A stretch of 64,000 nt of DNA from Chryseobacterium jejuense (lineage in GTDB: Bacteria; Bacteroidota; Bacteroidia; Flavobacteriales; Weeksellaceae), in the NCBI RefSeq assembly GCF_900100075.1, contig NZ_FNEG01000006.1, forward strand, positions 62,001-126,000, read 5' to 3'. Position 1 is the first letter of the stretch. Each line of letters begins with the position of its first letter. The notes beneath the pieces are model-generated. The model saw only the letters and a program-made list of their open reading frames with translations. It was not told where the DNA came from and made no database searches. The translations under genes were made by a program, and so were the position numbers. Positions 1 through 8,699 of this stretch are shown here, one piece after another.

Positions 1-39
1 ATTGAGGTATTTAATCTATATTTAATAGTTCTTTGAAGA

Positions 40-60
40 CTATTCAATACATTTGAATAG
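40..60 (+). promoter_or_regulatory. Putative promoter and operator of the PLP decarboxylase gene
   Basis: A -7-like box TACATTTG (48-55) lies 26 bases before the ATG. It sits inside a perfect inverted repeat, CTATTCAA (40-47) and TTGAATAG (53-60), so a dimeric repressor could cover the box. There is no TTTG at the usual 18-19 base spacing. Regulator and function are inferred only. Confidence 0.35.
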
Positions 61-81
61 ATTATACTTAATCCCACCATC

Positions 82-1491
82 ATGAAAGAACATCTGAAAA
101 ATGATGCAGTAAACATAAGCCATCTATTAGATATTATAAAAAAACAGGGTTCAGAATACCTGAATTCTCTTGCAGACAGACCTACATCCATCAATAATCC
201 TTTTGAATCGGAACCGGTAAGTATGCCAGAATATGGTTTCGGAACTGAGGATGTCATCAAGCTATTCAACGAAAGATTTGAACCTATTATGGTAGGTTCT
301 TCCGGCCCAAGATATCTGGGATTTGTAACCGGAGGCTCTACACCGGCATCCATTGCTGGAGATTGGCTTACGACGATCTATGATCAGAATCCCAAGTCTG
401 GAAAAGGACAGGGAGATATTTCTGCCAATGTAGAGTTTGAGACTATTAAGCTTCTTCTGGAACTTTTAGAGCTTCCGGATAGTTTTCTGGGTGGTTTCGT
501 AACCGGAGCAACGATGTCTAATTTTACCTGTTTGGCAGTGGCCCGTCAATGGTTAGGAAAAGAAAAAGGACGGGATATTGCAAAAGAGGGGGTGTCTGAA
601 GTATTTAAAGTTCTGACGGCAACTCCTCATTCATCCTCTATAAAGTCACTGTCTCTTTTAGGAATGGGCAGCAATAATATTATCAGGATTAAAACGGATG
701 GAAATGATCGTGAAGCCATTTCTATTAAAGATTTGGAAGAACATATTCTACAGCTTAATAATGAACCATTTATACTGATCTCTAGCGGCGGAACTGTAAA
801 TACTGTTGATTTCGATGATTTTATGGAGATCAAAAAATTAAAAGAAACATATAATTTCTGGTGGCATATTGATGCTGCATTTGGTGGTTTTGCTGCTTGC
901 TCAGAGCACTACAAACACCTTGTTGCAGGTTGGGAACATGCAGACAGTATTACCATAGACTGTCATAAATGGCTGAATGTTCCTTATGAAAGTGCCTTAT
1001 TCTTAGTAAAGGAACAATACAAAATTTTGCAGGTAGAAACCTTTCAGAACTCCAATGCTCCCTATTTGGGAGATCCTTTGGAAGACTTTAGTTATTTAAA
1101 TTTCCTTCCTGAGAATTCAAGACGGTTAAAAGCTCTTCCAGCCTGGTTTTCTTTAATGGCTTACGGAAAAGAAGGCTATAAGGATATTGTGGAAAATAAT
1201 GTTTCATTAGCTAGAAATTTTGGAAGGCTTATTGAAAATAGTAATGATTTTAAACTCTTAGCTCCCGTGCGTCTCAATACAGTATGTTTCACCCTGAAAG
1301 ATGATGCAAAACAAGACGAGGTAGGGAAATTCCTTGAAATGCTGAATAGTACAGGGAAAGTTTTCATGACACCTACTTTCTATAATCAGCATAAAGGGAT
1401 CAGGGCTGCTTTTGTTAACTGGAAAACCAATGAAACAGATGTTCAGCTAATCTTTGAGACCATGAATACCATTATTACGCAATTAAAATAA
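82..1491 (+). CDS. Pyridoxal-dependent decarboxylase family protein
   Basis: This is a 469-residue fold-type I PLP enzyme of the group II decarboxylase family (glutamate, tyrosine and aromatic amino acid decarboxylases). The cofactor-binding Asp is D264 in the HIDAAFGG segment, and the Schiff-base lysine is K296 in the DCHKW motif. The SSGGTVNTVDFDD stretch near residue 234 is the usual loop before the cofactor Asp. The enzyme should be cytoplasmic and remove the alpha-carboxyl group of an amino acid. The substrate cannot be read from the sequence, and aminotransferase-like relatives share the fold. The gene stands alone, and the ATG closely follows an inverted-repeat promoter region. Confidence 0.85.
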   Translation: MKEHLKNDAVNISHLLDIIKKQGSEYLNSLADRPTSINNPFESEPVSMPEYGFGTEDVIKLFNERFEPIMVGSSGPRYLGFVTGGSTPASIAGDWLTTIYDQNPKSGKGQGDISANVEFETIKLLLELLELPDSFLGGFVTGATMSNFTCLAVARQWLGKEKGRDIAKEGVSEVFKVLTATPHSSSIKSLSLLGMGSNNIIRIKTDGNDREAISIKDLEEHILQLNNEPFILISSGGTVNTVDFDDFMEIKKLKETYNFWWHIDAAFGGFAACSEHYKHLVAGWEHADSITIDCHKWLNVPYESALFLVKEQYKILQVETFQNSNAPYLGDPLEDFSYLNFLPENSRRLKALPAWFSLMAYGKEGYKDIVENNVSLARNFGRLIENSNDFKLLAPVRLNTVCFTLKDDAKQDEVGKFLEMLNSTGKVFMTPTFYNQHKGIRAAFVNWKTNETDVQLIFETMNTIITQLK

Positions 1492-1495
1492 AATA

Positions 1496-1574
1496 AAGTC
1501 CACGAATGCACGAATAATCCATTTTTGTATCATATTCTATGTTTCTAAGTTTGTAGGACTTATGTTATTCGTGG
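1496..1574. repeat. Intergenic nested inverted repeat (CCACGAAT type)
   Basis: CCACGAAT (1500-1507) is the exact complement of ATTCGTGG (1567-1574). Just inside, AAGTCC (1496-1501) and GGACTT (1556-1561) also pair. A second ACGAAT follows the first arm. The element fills the gap between two convergent genes, so it may act as a transcript-end hairpin, but it has no T tract. It resembles a dispersed palindromic repeat. Confidence 0.45.
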
Positions 1575-1595
1575 CTAAAAAATATAATTTGTATA

Positions 1596-2306
1596 TTATT
1601 TTGGAATCAGATCACAGAACCAGAAAACATAGTCTTCCTCCTGGTCATCCGGATTAGATTTTGGCTTGGGATACGTTTTTTTCACCGTTTCTCCAATTTC
1701 AAACTGAACCGGCCTTTTAAAAATAGGTCCATCAAAAGTAAACGTATGGAATTCCCCATTTTCTCCACAAGGATCTACATTTTCAGGGAGATCATCAAGA
1801 AATTGTTGGTCAATGATTCTTCCTGCAAAGCTTTTGTCCAGATAAGTTCCATTTACACAGGTTACAATTGTTTTAAATCCCAGCTTTAAAAACTCCTGAA
1901 TAAGGTCAGAGGTATTTTGTTTCCAAAGAGGAAATACACCTTGCATACCGATGGTATTTAATTGTTTTTCTCTGTATTGGCGGAGGTCTTCAAGAAAAAT
2001 ATCCCCAAAAATAGAATGGGTAATACCTTGTGACTGTATTTCAGTCATTGTACTATTCATGAGTTCCTGATATTCTTCCATAGATGGTTCTTTGGGAAGT
2101 TCCATTTTTGTAAGCGGAATACCAATAAGAGAAGCCTGTTGTTCCAATAAAAGAACATGAACCCCATGCATAGAAATCCTTTGAAACTCTTTATTGATAC
2201 TGGTTAATAAAGTTTTTATTTCATATTGATTTTCTTGTACTATTTTATAAAGAGCCAATGCAGAATCTTTCCCGCTGCTCCAGTTGAATAAGACTTTCGG
2301 CTTCAT
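1596..2306 (-). CDS. Dph6-related ATP pyrophosphatase (PP-loop family)
   Basis: This is a 236-residue adenine nucleotide alpha hydrolase. The PP-loop SSGKDS lies at residues 10-15, and the family motif GENGEFH lies at 181-187, as in diphthine-ammonia ligase relatives. Archaeal and eukaryotic Dph6 amidates diphthine on elongation factor 2. Bacteria have no diphthamide, so the substrate here is unknown and is probably another ATP-dependent amidation or adenylation target. The gene is divergent from the M16 protease gene. Length matches the single-domain bacterial members. Confidence 0.8.
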   Translation of the reverse strand: MKPKVLFNWSSGKDSALALYKIVQENQYEIKTLLTSINKEFQRISMHGVHVLLLEQQASLIGIPLTKMELPKEPSMEEYQELMNSTMTEIQSQGITHSIFGDIFLEDLRQYREKQLNTIGMQGVFPLWKQNTSDLIQEFLKLGFKTIVTCVNGTYLDKSFAGRIIDQQFLDDLPENVDPCGENGEFHTFTFDGPIFKRPVQFEIGETVKKTYPKPKSNPDDQEEDYVFWFCDLIPK

Positions 2307-2432
2307 TATTCTAAGTTTCTGTTAATACTGCAATTTTATGACAAAATTTGTAACATTCCGATGAATTAAAGTGTCTAATTAGTATAATAGACTTGAAAAC
2401 ACTCAAAATTAAACAGATTTAAAATAAAACAC

Positions 2433-5165
2433 ATGAAAAATCTATTGGTTGGGACAGCCGTCCTATTTTTCACAGGAATCGCAACGCCTTTATTTTCGCA
2501 AAAAGCCGAAGCACCAAAATTTGTAAGCAACACAGAGGGAGTAAAAGAATACACCTTGAGTAATGGAATGAAAGTTCTTTTAATTCCGGATGCTTCACAA
2601 AGTAATATGGTGGTAAACATTATTTACAATGTAGGTTCCAAGCACGAAGGGTATGGAGAAAAAGGTATGGCTCACTTACTGGAACATATGTTATTTAAAA
2701 GCACTAAGAAATTAGGAGACATTAAAAAACAATTGTCAGATAAAGGAGGAGATGCCAATGGTACTACCTGGTACGACAGAACAAATTATTATGAGATTTT
2801 CCCTTCCAGTGATGAAAACCTGAAGTGGGCTTTAGAAATGGAAGCAGACAGAATGGTGAATGCTACTATTCTTCAAACTGATCTTGATAAAGAATTTTCT
2901 GTAGTAAGAAATGAATTTGAAATTGGCGAAAATAACCCGGGATCAGTGTTAATGGAGCGTATTGTATCCACTGCTTATTTATGGCATAACTACGGAAACA
3001 GTACCATCGGAAGCAAGGAAGATATTGAAAGAGTAAAGGCACCTACCCTTAGAAAATTCTATGAAAAACATTATCAACCGGATAATGCCACTCTAGTTGT
3101 AGCAGGTAAATTTGATGAAAAGCAGGCTTTAAATTATATTTCCCAATCCTTTGCTGTTATTCCAAGACCTTCAAGAGTTTTAGATCAGACTTATACTGTT
3201 GAGCCGGCTCAGGATGGAGAACGTTTTGTAGAGCTAAAGCGATCAGGAGACAGCAAAATTGTGGGCGCATTATACCATACGGCACCTTATGCAGATAAAG
3301 ATTATGCAGCATTAGATGCGTTATCAGAAATTTTAACAGCAGATCCTTCAGGATACTTATATAAAGCAATGATTGATTCTCATAAAGCGGCTTCTGTTTA
3401 TTCTTATCAGCCAACGGTAAGAGATGCGGCATTTATGTATTTTGGTCTGGAAGTTCCTGCGGATAAAGATGTAAAAGCTGTAGAAAGTGAGTTTAGAACA
3501 GAGCTGGATAAAGTTGCAACCATTAAGTATACAGAGCAGGACGTTGCAAGAGCTAAGGCTAAAATTTTAAAGCAGATTGAGAATACAAAAAACAATACCA
3601 TCAATTTTGCAATTGGCCTTACTGAGATTGTAGGTGCCGGAAGCTATAAATTAGGAATGTTGTATCGTGATAATGTTGAAAAACTAACCTTGGCCGATAT
3701 CCAAGGGGTTGCTGATAAATATTTTAAAACGAATAACAGAACGGTAGGTGTATTTGTACCTGCTAAAGATGAAAAAAGAGTTAAAAACCTTGAATATTCT
3801 GATGACCAGATTGCTGGTTTAACAAAAGATTATAAAGGGAAAGCTTTAGAAAAAGAAGTAGCACCTTTCGAAGCAAGCGTTAAAAACCTAAAAGCTAATC
3901 TTTCTGAAGGAAAATTAAGCAACGGGATGAAGTATGGCGTTATCAAGAAAGAAATTAAAGGTGGAAAAGTAATGGGAAGCTTCCGTTTTCCTGTAAGTAA
4001 TGCTAAAGACTTAAGCGGAAAATCTCAGATAGGAGCATTAATGGCTCAGGTGATGAAAACCGGAACTAAATCTCATACGAAGGAGCAGATTCAGGATATG
4101 CTGGATCAGTGGAAATCTTCCATCAATTTCTCATTCAAAGGACAAACCTTAACTGCCAACGTAAATACATACAAAGAGCATTTGCCTAAAGTGATGGATC
4201 TGATGAAGGAAATCCTTACAGAATCTAACTTCCCTGAAGCAGAATTAGCAAAGACCGTTAATGAATATAATACGTATCTGGAAGGTTCTTTAAATGATCC
4301 ACAGGCATTGGCATTTACTGAGATTGGAAAAGTCACTGAAAATTATCCTAAAGAAAGTATTTATTATACTCCATCTTTCAAAGAACAGATTGAGGCTAAC
4401 AAAACAATCAAAAGACAAGAACTTGTAGATTTTTACAATAAAATTATAGGAAGTAATAATGGAGTAGGCACAATGATTGGTGATCTGGATTCTAAAACTG
4501 CATCTTCATTAATGGAAAATACATTCGGGAAATGGAACTCCAAATCGAACTATGAACAAATTAAGCCTGAATTTTTTGCGACTAAAAAAGAAGATAAAAT
4601 CTATTTAACTCCGGATAAAGAAAATGGAGCCGCTGTAGGTAAGATTAGCTTTTCTATGGATAGACAGAGTCCTGATTATCCGGCATTGCTGATTGCTAAT
4701 GAAATGTTGGGCAGCGGAGGATTCATGACGGCAAGAATTCCGATGAGACTTCGTGAAAAAGAAGGAATAAGCTACGGTGCAGGTTCATATATGGGAGTGC
4801 CGGCAGATAATAATGTAGCATCTTGGGGTTGGTATGCATTCTTTAACCCAACGAAAAAAGATGCTGTAAACAAAGCCCTAAAAGAAGAAGTAAATAAAGC
4901 TGTAAAAGAAGGATTTACTGAGGAAGAATTTAAATCTAACCTAACCTCGTGGTTAACTTCAAGAAAAACCAGCTTAGGAAATGAGAGTACACTGATGGGA
5001 CTTGTGAATTCTCAGCTTCAGTATGGTATTCCTTTGGAAGACTATGATACACTGGAAGCGAAAGTTTCTGCTTTAAAAGTAGGACAGGTAAACGATGTCC
5101 TTAAAAAATATATCAGTGAAGATAAACTGACTTCTGTTTTTGCAGGAGATTTCAACAAGAAATAG
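2433..5165 (+). CDS. M16 family zinc metalloprotease, two-domain, exported
   Basis: This is a 910-residue insulinase/pitrilysin-type protease with an N-terminal signal peptide (cleavage probably just after FSQ, near residue 23). The inverted zinc motif HLLEH is at 81-85 and the third ligand is most likely E161, 76 residues on, as the family requires. The first half (about 35-470) is the catalytic M16/M16C pair, and the second half (about 490-900) is the inactive M16 repeat, which contains the R/Y substrate-binding segment RLREKEGISYG near 770. It probably degrades peptides in the periplasm or at the outer membrane. The transcript ends in a strong hairpin terminator. Confidence 0.92.
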   Translation: MKNLLVGTAVLFFTGIATPLFSQKAEAPKFVSNTEGVKEYTLSNGMKVLLIPDASQSNMVVNIIYNVGSKHEGYGEKGMAHLLEHMLFKSTKKLGDIKKQLSDKGGDANGTTWYDRTNYYEIFPSSDENLKWALEMEADRMVNATILQTDLDKEFSVVRNEFEIGENNPGSVLMERIVSTAYLWHNYGNSTIGSKEDIERVKAPTLRKFYEKHYQPDNATLVVAGKFDEKQALNYISQSFAVIPRPSRVLDQTYTVEPAQDGERFVELKRSGDSKIVGALYHTAPYADKDYAALDALSEILTADPSGYLYKAMIDSHKAASVYSYQPTVRDAAFMYFGLEVPADKDVKAVESEFRTELDKVATIKYTEQDVARAKAKILKQIENTKNNTINFAIGLTEIVGAGSYKLGMLYRDNVEKLTLADIQGVADKYFKTNNRTVGVFVPAKDEKRVKNLEYSDDQIAGLTKDYKGKALEKEVAPFEASVKNLKANLSEGKLSNGMKYGVIKKEIKGGKVMGSFRFPVSNAKDLSGKSQIGALMAQVMKTGTKSHTKEQIQDMLDQWKSSINFSFKGQTLTANVNTYKEHLPKVMDLMKEILTESNFPEAELAKTVNEYNTYLEGSLNDPQALAFTEIGKVTENYPKESIYYTPSFKEQIEANKTIKRQELVDFYNKIIGSNNGVGTMIGDLDSKTASSLMENTFGKWNSKSNYEQIKPEFFATKKEDKIYLTPDKENGAAVGKISFSMDRQSPDYPALLIANEMLGSGGFMTARIPMRLREKEGISYGAGSYMGVPADNNVASWGWYAFFNPTKKDAVNKALKEEVNKAVKEGFTEEEFKSNLTSWLTSRKTSLGNESTLMGLVNSQLQYGIPLEDYDTLEAKVSALKVGQVNDVLKKYISEDKLTSVFAGDFNKK

Positions 5166-5186
5166 TTTTCAGTTCCATATAAAGTA

Positions 5187-5216
5187 AAACCGCAGAATCA
5201 TCTGCGGTTTTTGTTT
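5187..5216 (+). terminator. Rho-independent terminator of the M16 protease gene
   Basis: A 10-bp stem AAACCGCAGA/TCTGCGGTTT with loop ATCA is followed by a T-rich run (TTGTTTTTT). Confidence 0.85.
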
Positions 5217-5273
5217 TTTAAGAGAATGTTAGTAGCTATATGACTAAAAGAAACTTTCAACTTTCTGCTTAAT

Positions 5274-6314
5274 CTACCTTTTACTCTGAACTTCTCTGAT
5301 GGGAATAAAATCACCATTGAAGTAATCAATTTTCATTTCAAAAAGAGTAAGAGGGTTGCTGGTGAATGAAACTCCGACTCCAATACCACCACCATAAGGT
5401 AAAGCAGGAGCAACCATCAGATTGGGAGAATTAGGATTAGCTTTTATTTTTCCAACAATATAATAGTCATTGTCTTTTTTTTCAGCCTTTGTAAATAGAT
5501 TTTCTATGGAAAGATAGAGATAAAGTTCACCTTTGTAAATAATAGCGTAGATATCATCTTTTTTGATTTCCTTTTCTTCACCATTTACCGTTTCATAAAT
5601 TCTTACAATTTTTGGAGCATTACCATAAAATTTTACTCGAGAAAGTTCTTTGTTAGGCTGTTGATTTTTTAAGGATTGATAATTATTGTAAACCCCGTCT
5701 TTCAGTTCAGAAGAGTGGAAGATACTGATAGATTCCTTAGCAACTCTCTCAAAGTCTTTAATTTGTTCATATGTGTAATGTTGGTTAGATTGTGGTTTTT
5801 TAGATGCATTTACTGCGATAAAATCAACGAGGAGTTCACTTCCTTGCTGCAGCATTTCTTTGGTAACATCAGACTTGGCTTTATGGTCTATAACCTGATT
5901 GGCCTGGTCTAATAAAGAATAAGTGCCATCTTCATTTTTTGAGAATAAAAATGCCTGAAAATAACAATAGCCATGAACAGCCATTTCAGCAAAGGACAAT
6001 TGTCTGAGGTATAAAACTAAAGTTCCATTTTCTGCATTTTCCCCATTAAGATTGTTTAAAACCTCTTGAAATTGGTCGGAAAGAGGTTTGGAAGCAACCA
6101 AATTAACAGGATTATTTAAAAGCCCTTTTCGAACAGTTCCTAATGAAGTGGTATCAATTCTGCGGTCAAACACTTTAATGGTTTTGTAATAACTCTTATC
6201 CAGTTTTTTTGTAGGAAGGCTTATAGTGAATTGTTCAGGTTGCTTTTGTGCCAATATCATTACTGTAAAGCAGAGAGCAGATAAAAACAAAAGTCTTTTC
6301 AAATAATTTTTCAT
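5274..6314 (-). CDS. Exported protein of unknown function (346 aa)
   Basis: I do not recognise this family. The N-terminus is a clear signal peptide (KRLLF, a hydrophobic stretch, then LAQ near residue 23). The mature part is mixed alpha/beta with no transmembrane helix. A conserved-looking central region reports on 'FDRRIDTTSLG' near 50, and the C-terminal 60 residues are glycine- and proline-rich (YGGGIGVGVSF), suggestive of a beta-strand protein. It is probably periplasmic or surface-associated. The next gene upstream is a membrane protein on the same strand about 38 bases away, so the two may be co-transcribed. Confidence 0.7.
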   Translation of the reverse strand: MKNYLKRLLFLSALCFTVMILAQKQPEQFTISLPTKKLDKSYYKTIKVFDRRIDTTSLGTVRKGLLNNPVNLVASKPLSDQFQEVLNNLNGENAENGTLVLYLRQLSFAEMAVHGYCYFQAFLFSKNEDGTYSLLDQANQVIDHKAKSDVTKEMLQQGSELLVDFIAVNASKKPQSNQHYTYEQIKDFERVAKESISIFHSSELKDGVYNNYQSLKNQQPNKELSRVKFYGNAPKIVRIYETVNGEEKEIKKDDIYAIIYKGELYLYLSIENLFTKAEKKDNDYYIVGKIKANPNSPNLMVAPALPYGGGIGVGVSFTSNPLTLFEMKIDYFNGDFIPIREVQSKR

Positions 6315-6352
6315 AATGATTGTTTCTTGTGGTTGGTGGCTAAAGTGGGAGC

Positions 6353-7234
6353 TTATCTCCGATAGGATACAATTGCTCCATTTTCAAAATAGTACTCTGT
6401 TCCGAATAGTTCTTCTGCATAAATTTCCGGTAGAAAATAGGAATCAATCTTATTTTCTTTCTGGTATTGTTCAAACTCTTTTATCGTAATTTCTTCCCCA
6501 TCCAGAAAATAAATGAAGTCCTTATTTTTAGGATTAAAAGGTAATCCCTTCGCCTGATCTAAATTTAAATTCAGTGTATTATCCTCTTTAATGTGACGTT
6601 TATTCACAAAAAGAAAATATTTATTAGTATTTAATTCTCCATTCTGAACGGGTGTTCCTTCAAAAACGAATATATTGCTCATTCTGATATTGTCAGCCGG
6701 AATATTGATAGAATTTTTAAAAGCCTGCTCGGATTTGAATCTTTTATATGGGGTAAGAATAACAATAGATTGATATTGGATGAGGTTTCCTGAATCTCCT
6801 GAAGGCTTCACTTCCAGTTTTCTCATTATTACGGGCTCAGGATAATCATAGTTTTCATCCTCTGATTTAGGAGATACCCAAATCATTCCCTGAATCTCTG
6901 CGACGCCCAAAGTATCAATCTTCTTTTTTTGTGCGTTGAGGTTCGAGGTAAATAAAATAGAAAGAAAAATTCCACTGGCTATTGCTCTAAAAGGAAGTTG
7001 AAAAAAGTTGTATGGAGTTTCTGTTTTTTCTCCCGGAATAGATAACCGATCGGCCTGAATCCTTCCACAAACAGATGAATTAGTTTGTAATAATATTGTA
7101 ATCTCATCATCCGTTTTATCCGCAAGGTCATACACCTTCTTTGAACAATGATCACAAAAACTTCCACCGGGAATCTCCTGCATATTCTCCCGGGCAACAG
7201 AGCAGGGCTCTTTAATTTGAAATTCCTTTTTCAT
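6353..7234 (-). CDS. Membrane protein with N-terminal Cys4 motif, unknown function
   Basis: This protein has 293 residues from the ATG at 7234. The longer reading frame to 7276 adds only an unlikely 14-residue tail. Four cysteines, C11, C27, C30 and C56 (spacing X15, X2, X25), form a probable zinc site in a short cytoplasmic domain around the PGGSFCDHCSKKVYDL segment. A single transmembrane helix follows at about 80-99, so the rest (about 100-293) would be periplasmic. The Cys4-helix-periplasmic layout recurs in Flavobacteriia membrane proteins, some with TonB-like C-termini, but no TonB signature is visible here. A zinc-responsive or signalling role is speculation. Confidence 0.65.
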   Translation of the reverse strand: MKKEFQIKEPCSVARENMQEIPGGSFCDHCSKKVYDLADKTDDEITILLQTNSSVCGRIQADRLSIPGEKTETPYNFFQLPFRAIASGIFLSILFTSNLNAQKKKIDTLGVAEIQGMIWVSPKSEDENYDYPEPVIMRKLEVKPSGDSGNLIQYQSIVILTPYKRFKSEQAFKNSINIPADNIRMSNIFVFEGTPVQNGELNTNKYFLFVNKRHIKEDNTLNLNLDQAKGLPFNPKNKDFIYFLDGEEITIKEFEQYQKENKIDSYFLPEIYAEELFGTEYYFENGAIVSYRR

Positions 7235-7260
7235 GAGTGTTAGTTTTGTTAGATTAAAAA

Positions 7261-7294
7261 TACAAAAAAACCTCAAAGAAATTCCTTGAGGTTT
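7261..7294 (-). terminator. Terminator of the Asp-box protein gene
   Basis: On the minus strand AAACCTCAA pairs with TTGAGGTTT (9 bp, 9-base loop) and is followed by a run of seven T. Confidence 0.8.
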
Positions 7295-7352
7295 GAATTA
7301 TTATATTTTTATTAAATCGCTGATTTTAAGTCTTTTTTGATAGAGGTGCTGG

Positions 7353-8612
7353 TTATGAAATCCAACTGGTAACTGTGATTATTTTCCAGCCTTTTTTAGT
7401 TCGAATTATTTTTTCTGTTTTCCCTGTAAATGTTGAGCTGGATTTAAGTAAAAAGACATTAGGTTTTTTGTCACACTTAAATAAAGGAGAGTAATTCAAT
7501 TCTTTCAGTTCAGAGTGATACTGTTTTTGATATTCTTCAAATTCCTTTGAGGTCAAAATAATAATTTTAGATTTTTTTGGATTTATCTTCTGAAGATTGA
7601 TATCGTCAGTCACAAGCAATTGGATAGTTTCCCGTAAATAGAATTTATCAGAGGCTTCTGAATCTTCATTTTTTTTCAGAGAGTTTATTAGATCTATAAA
7701 ATAATCTTCATTAGGATATTTACCAGCAGACTTAACATTCTCACCAAGTATAACTCCCTCATAAAGTTTTACAAAATCATTAGTAGCACTTGCAAATCTG
7801 GGATTATTATCTTCTGAATCAGTAATTCCGTCACTATCAGTATCTTTTGAAAAAGGGTTTAGGAAGAGATTTCGTTCTTCAATATCAGTTAATCCATCTC
7901 CATCAGAATCTTTTTCAATTTCGTTGATATCTAAAATGATGAGAGCATTATCTTTTACTGCCTCATATTGAGGCGGAGAAGGATGTGCTCGTGGCTCAAG
8001 CATTCTGACAATATCAGCTTCAATCTGAAGATGGTTTTCATCATGCCAAAGAGGTTGCTTAGAATTTTTCTTGAAATAGTAATTTCTGTGTTCTGTTAAT
8101 CCTGTATAATATTTTTTCCATGTTTTACCTCCATCTTCGGAAAGAGAAATCCAGTATCCGGCACCAAAGGCAAATATTTCATCATATTTAAAATCTACAA
8201 AAAGGATGGCCCACTTTTTTCCTTTTCTCTCACTCTTAATAACGAATGGCTTTGAAATATTTCCGATCATTTTATGGGCCTCAATACTATCTAAGGAATC
8301 TCTAATATCAGATTTCTTTTCAAAATCCTCTGGATCAATCTTTTTGGCTGCCATTATTTTTTCTGTTTGTATAGCTACGGAGTCTATAAGATCTTTCATT
8401 TGGGCAGGCTGGTCCACATAATCAATCTGAACATGCTTGAAAATTGGTTTTAATGCCTCTTCTTTTGAAATGGGTTGATAGGCATCATGCTCCCATTTCT
8501 TTCTTAAGTCTTCATCGTATTTAGTTTTTTCAGAACTTTCACAACCTTTTTTCTTTTGAGCATTTGTGAAACTAAAAATAAGACAGAGCAAAAGGGCAAG
8601 TGAGATTCTCAT
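7353..8612 (-). CDS. Exported protein with one Asp-box and calcium-binding repeats
   Basis: This 419-residue protein starts with a signal peptide (hydrophobic 3-15, cleavage after TNAQ near 19). Residues 159-166, SEDGGKTW, match the Asp-box (S-x-D-x-G-x-T-W) of sialidase-like beta-propellers, although only one copy is evident. Residues 235-271 hold two DSDGDG-type thrombospondin type 3-like calcium loops (DSDGDGLTD and DTDSDGITD). The protein is therefore likely secreted or surface-exposed and calcium-stabilised. No sorting domain is visible at the C-terminus. Its enzymatic or binding function is unknown. Confidence 0.7.
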   Translation of the reverse strand: MRISLALLLCLIFSFTNAQKKKGCESSEKTKYDEDLRKKWEHDAYQPISKEEALKPIFKHVQIDYVDQPAQMKDLIDSVAIQTEKIMAAKKIDPEDFEKKSDIRDSLDSIEAHKMIGNISKPFVIKSERKGKKWAILFVDFKYDEIFAFGAGYWISLSEDGGKTWKKYYTGLTEHRNYYFKKNSKQPLWHDENHLQIEADIVRMLEPRAHPSPPQYEAVKDNALIILDINEIEKDSDGDGLTDIEERNLFLNPFSKDTDSDGITDSEDNNPRFASATNDFVKLYEGVILGENVKSAGKYPNEDYFIDLINSLKKNEDSEASDKFYLRETIQLLVTDDINLQKINPKKSKIIILTSKEFEEYQKQYHSELKELNYSPLFKCDKKPNVFLLKSSSTFTGKTEKIIRTKKGWKIITVTSWIS

Positions 8613-8641
8613 ATTTTATTTTTTGCGGCGAATATAAATAA

Positions 8642-8676
8642 AAAACCTAACAGGATTCTGAATCCTGTTAGGTTTT
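8642..8676 (-). terminator. Terminator of icmF
   Basis: A 16-bp perfect stem AAAACCTAACAGGATT with a three-base loop lies 24 bases past the stop codon. The minus strand continues with T-rich DNA. Confidence 0.85.
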
Positions 8677-8699
8677 GTTATATCAAGATGTAACTCGTC

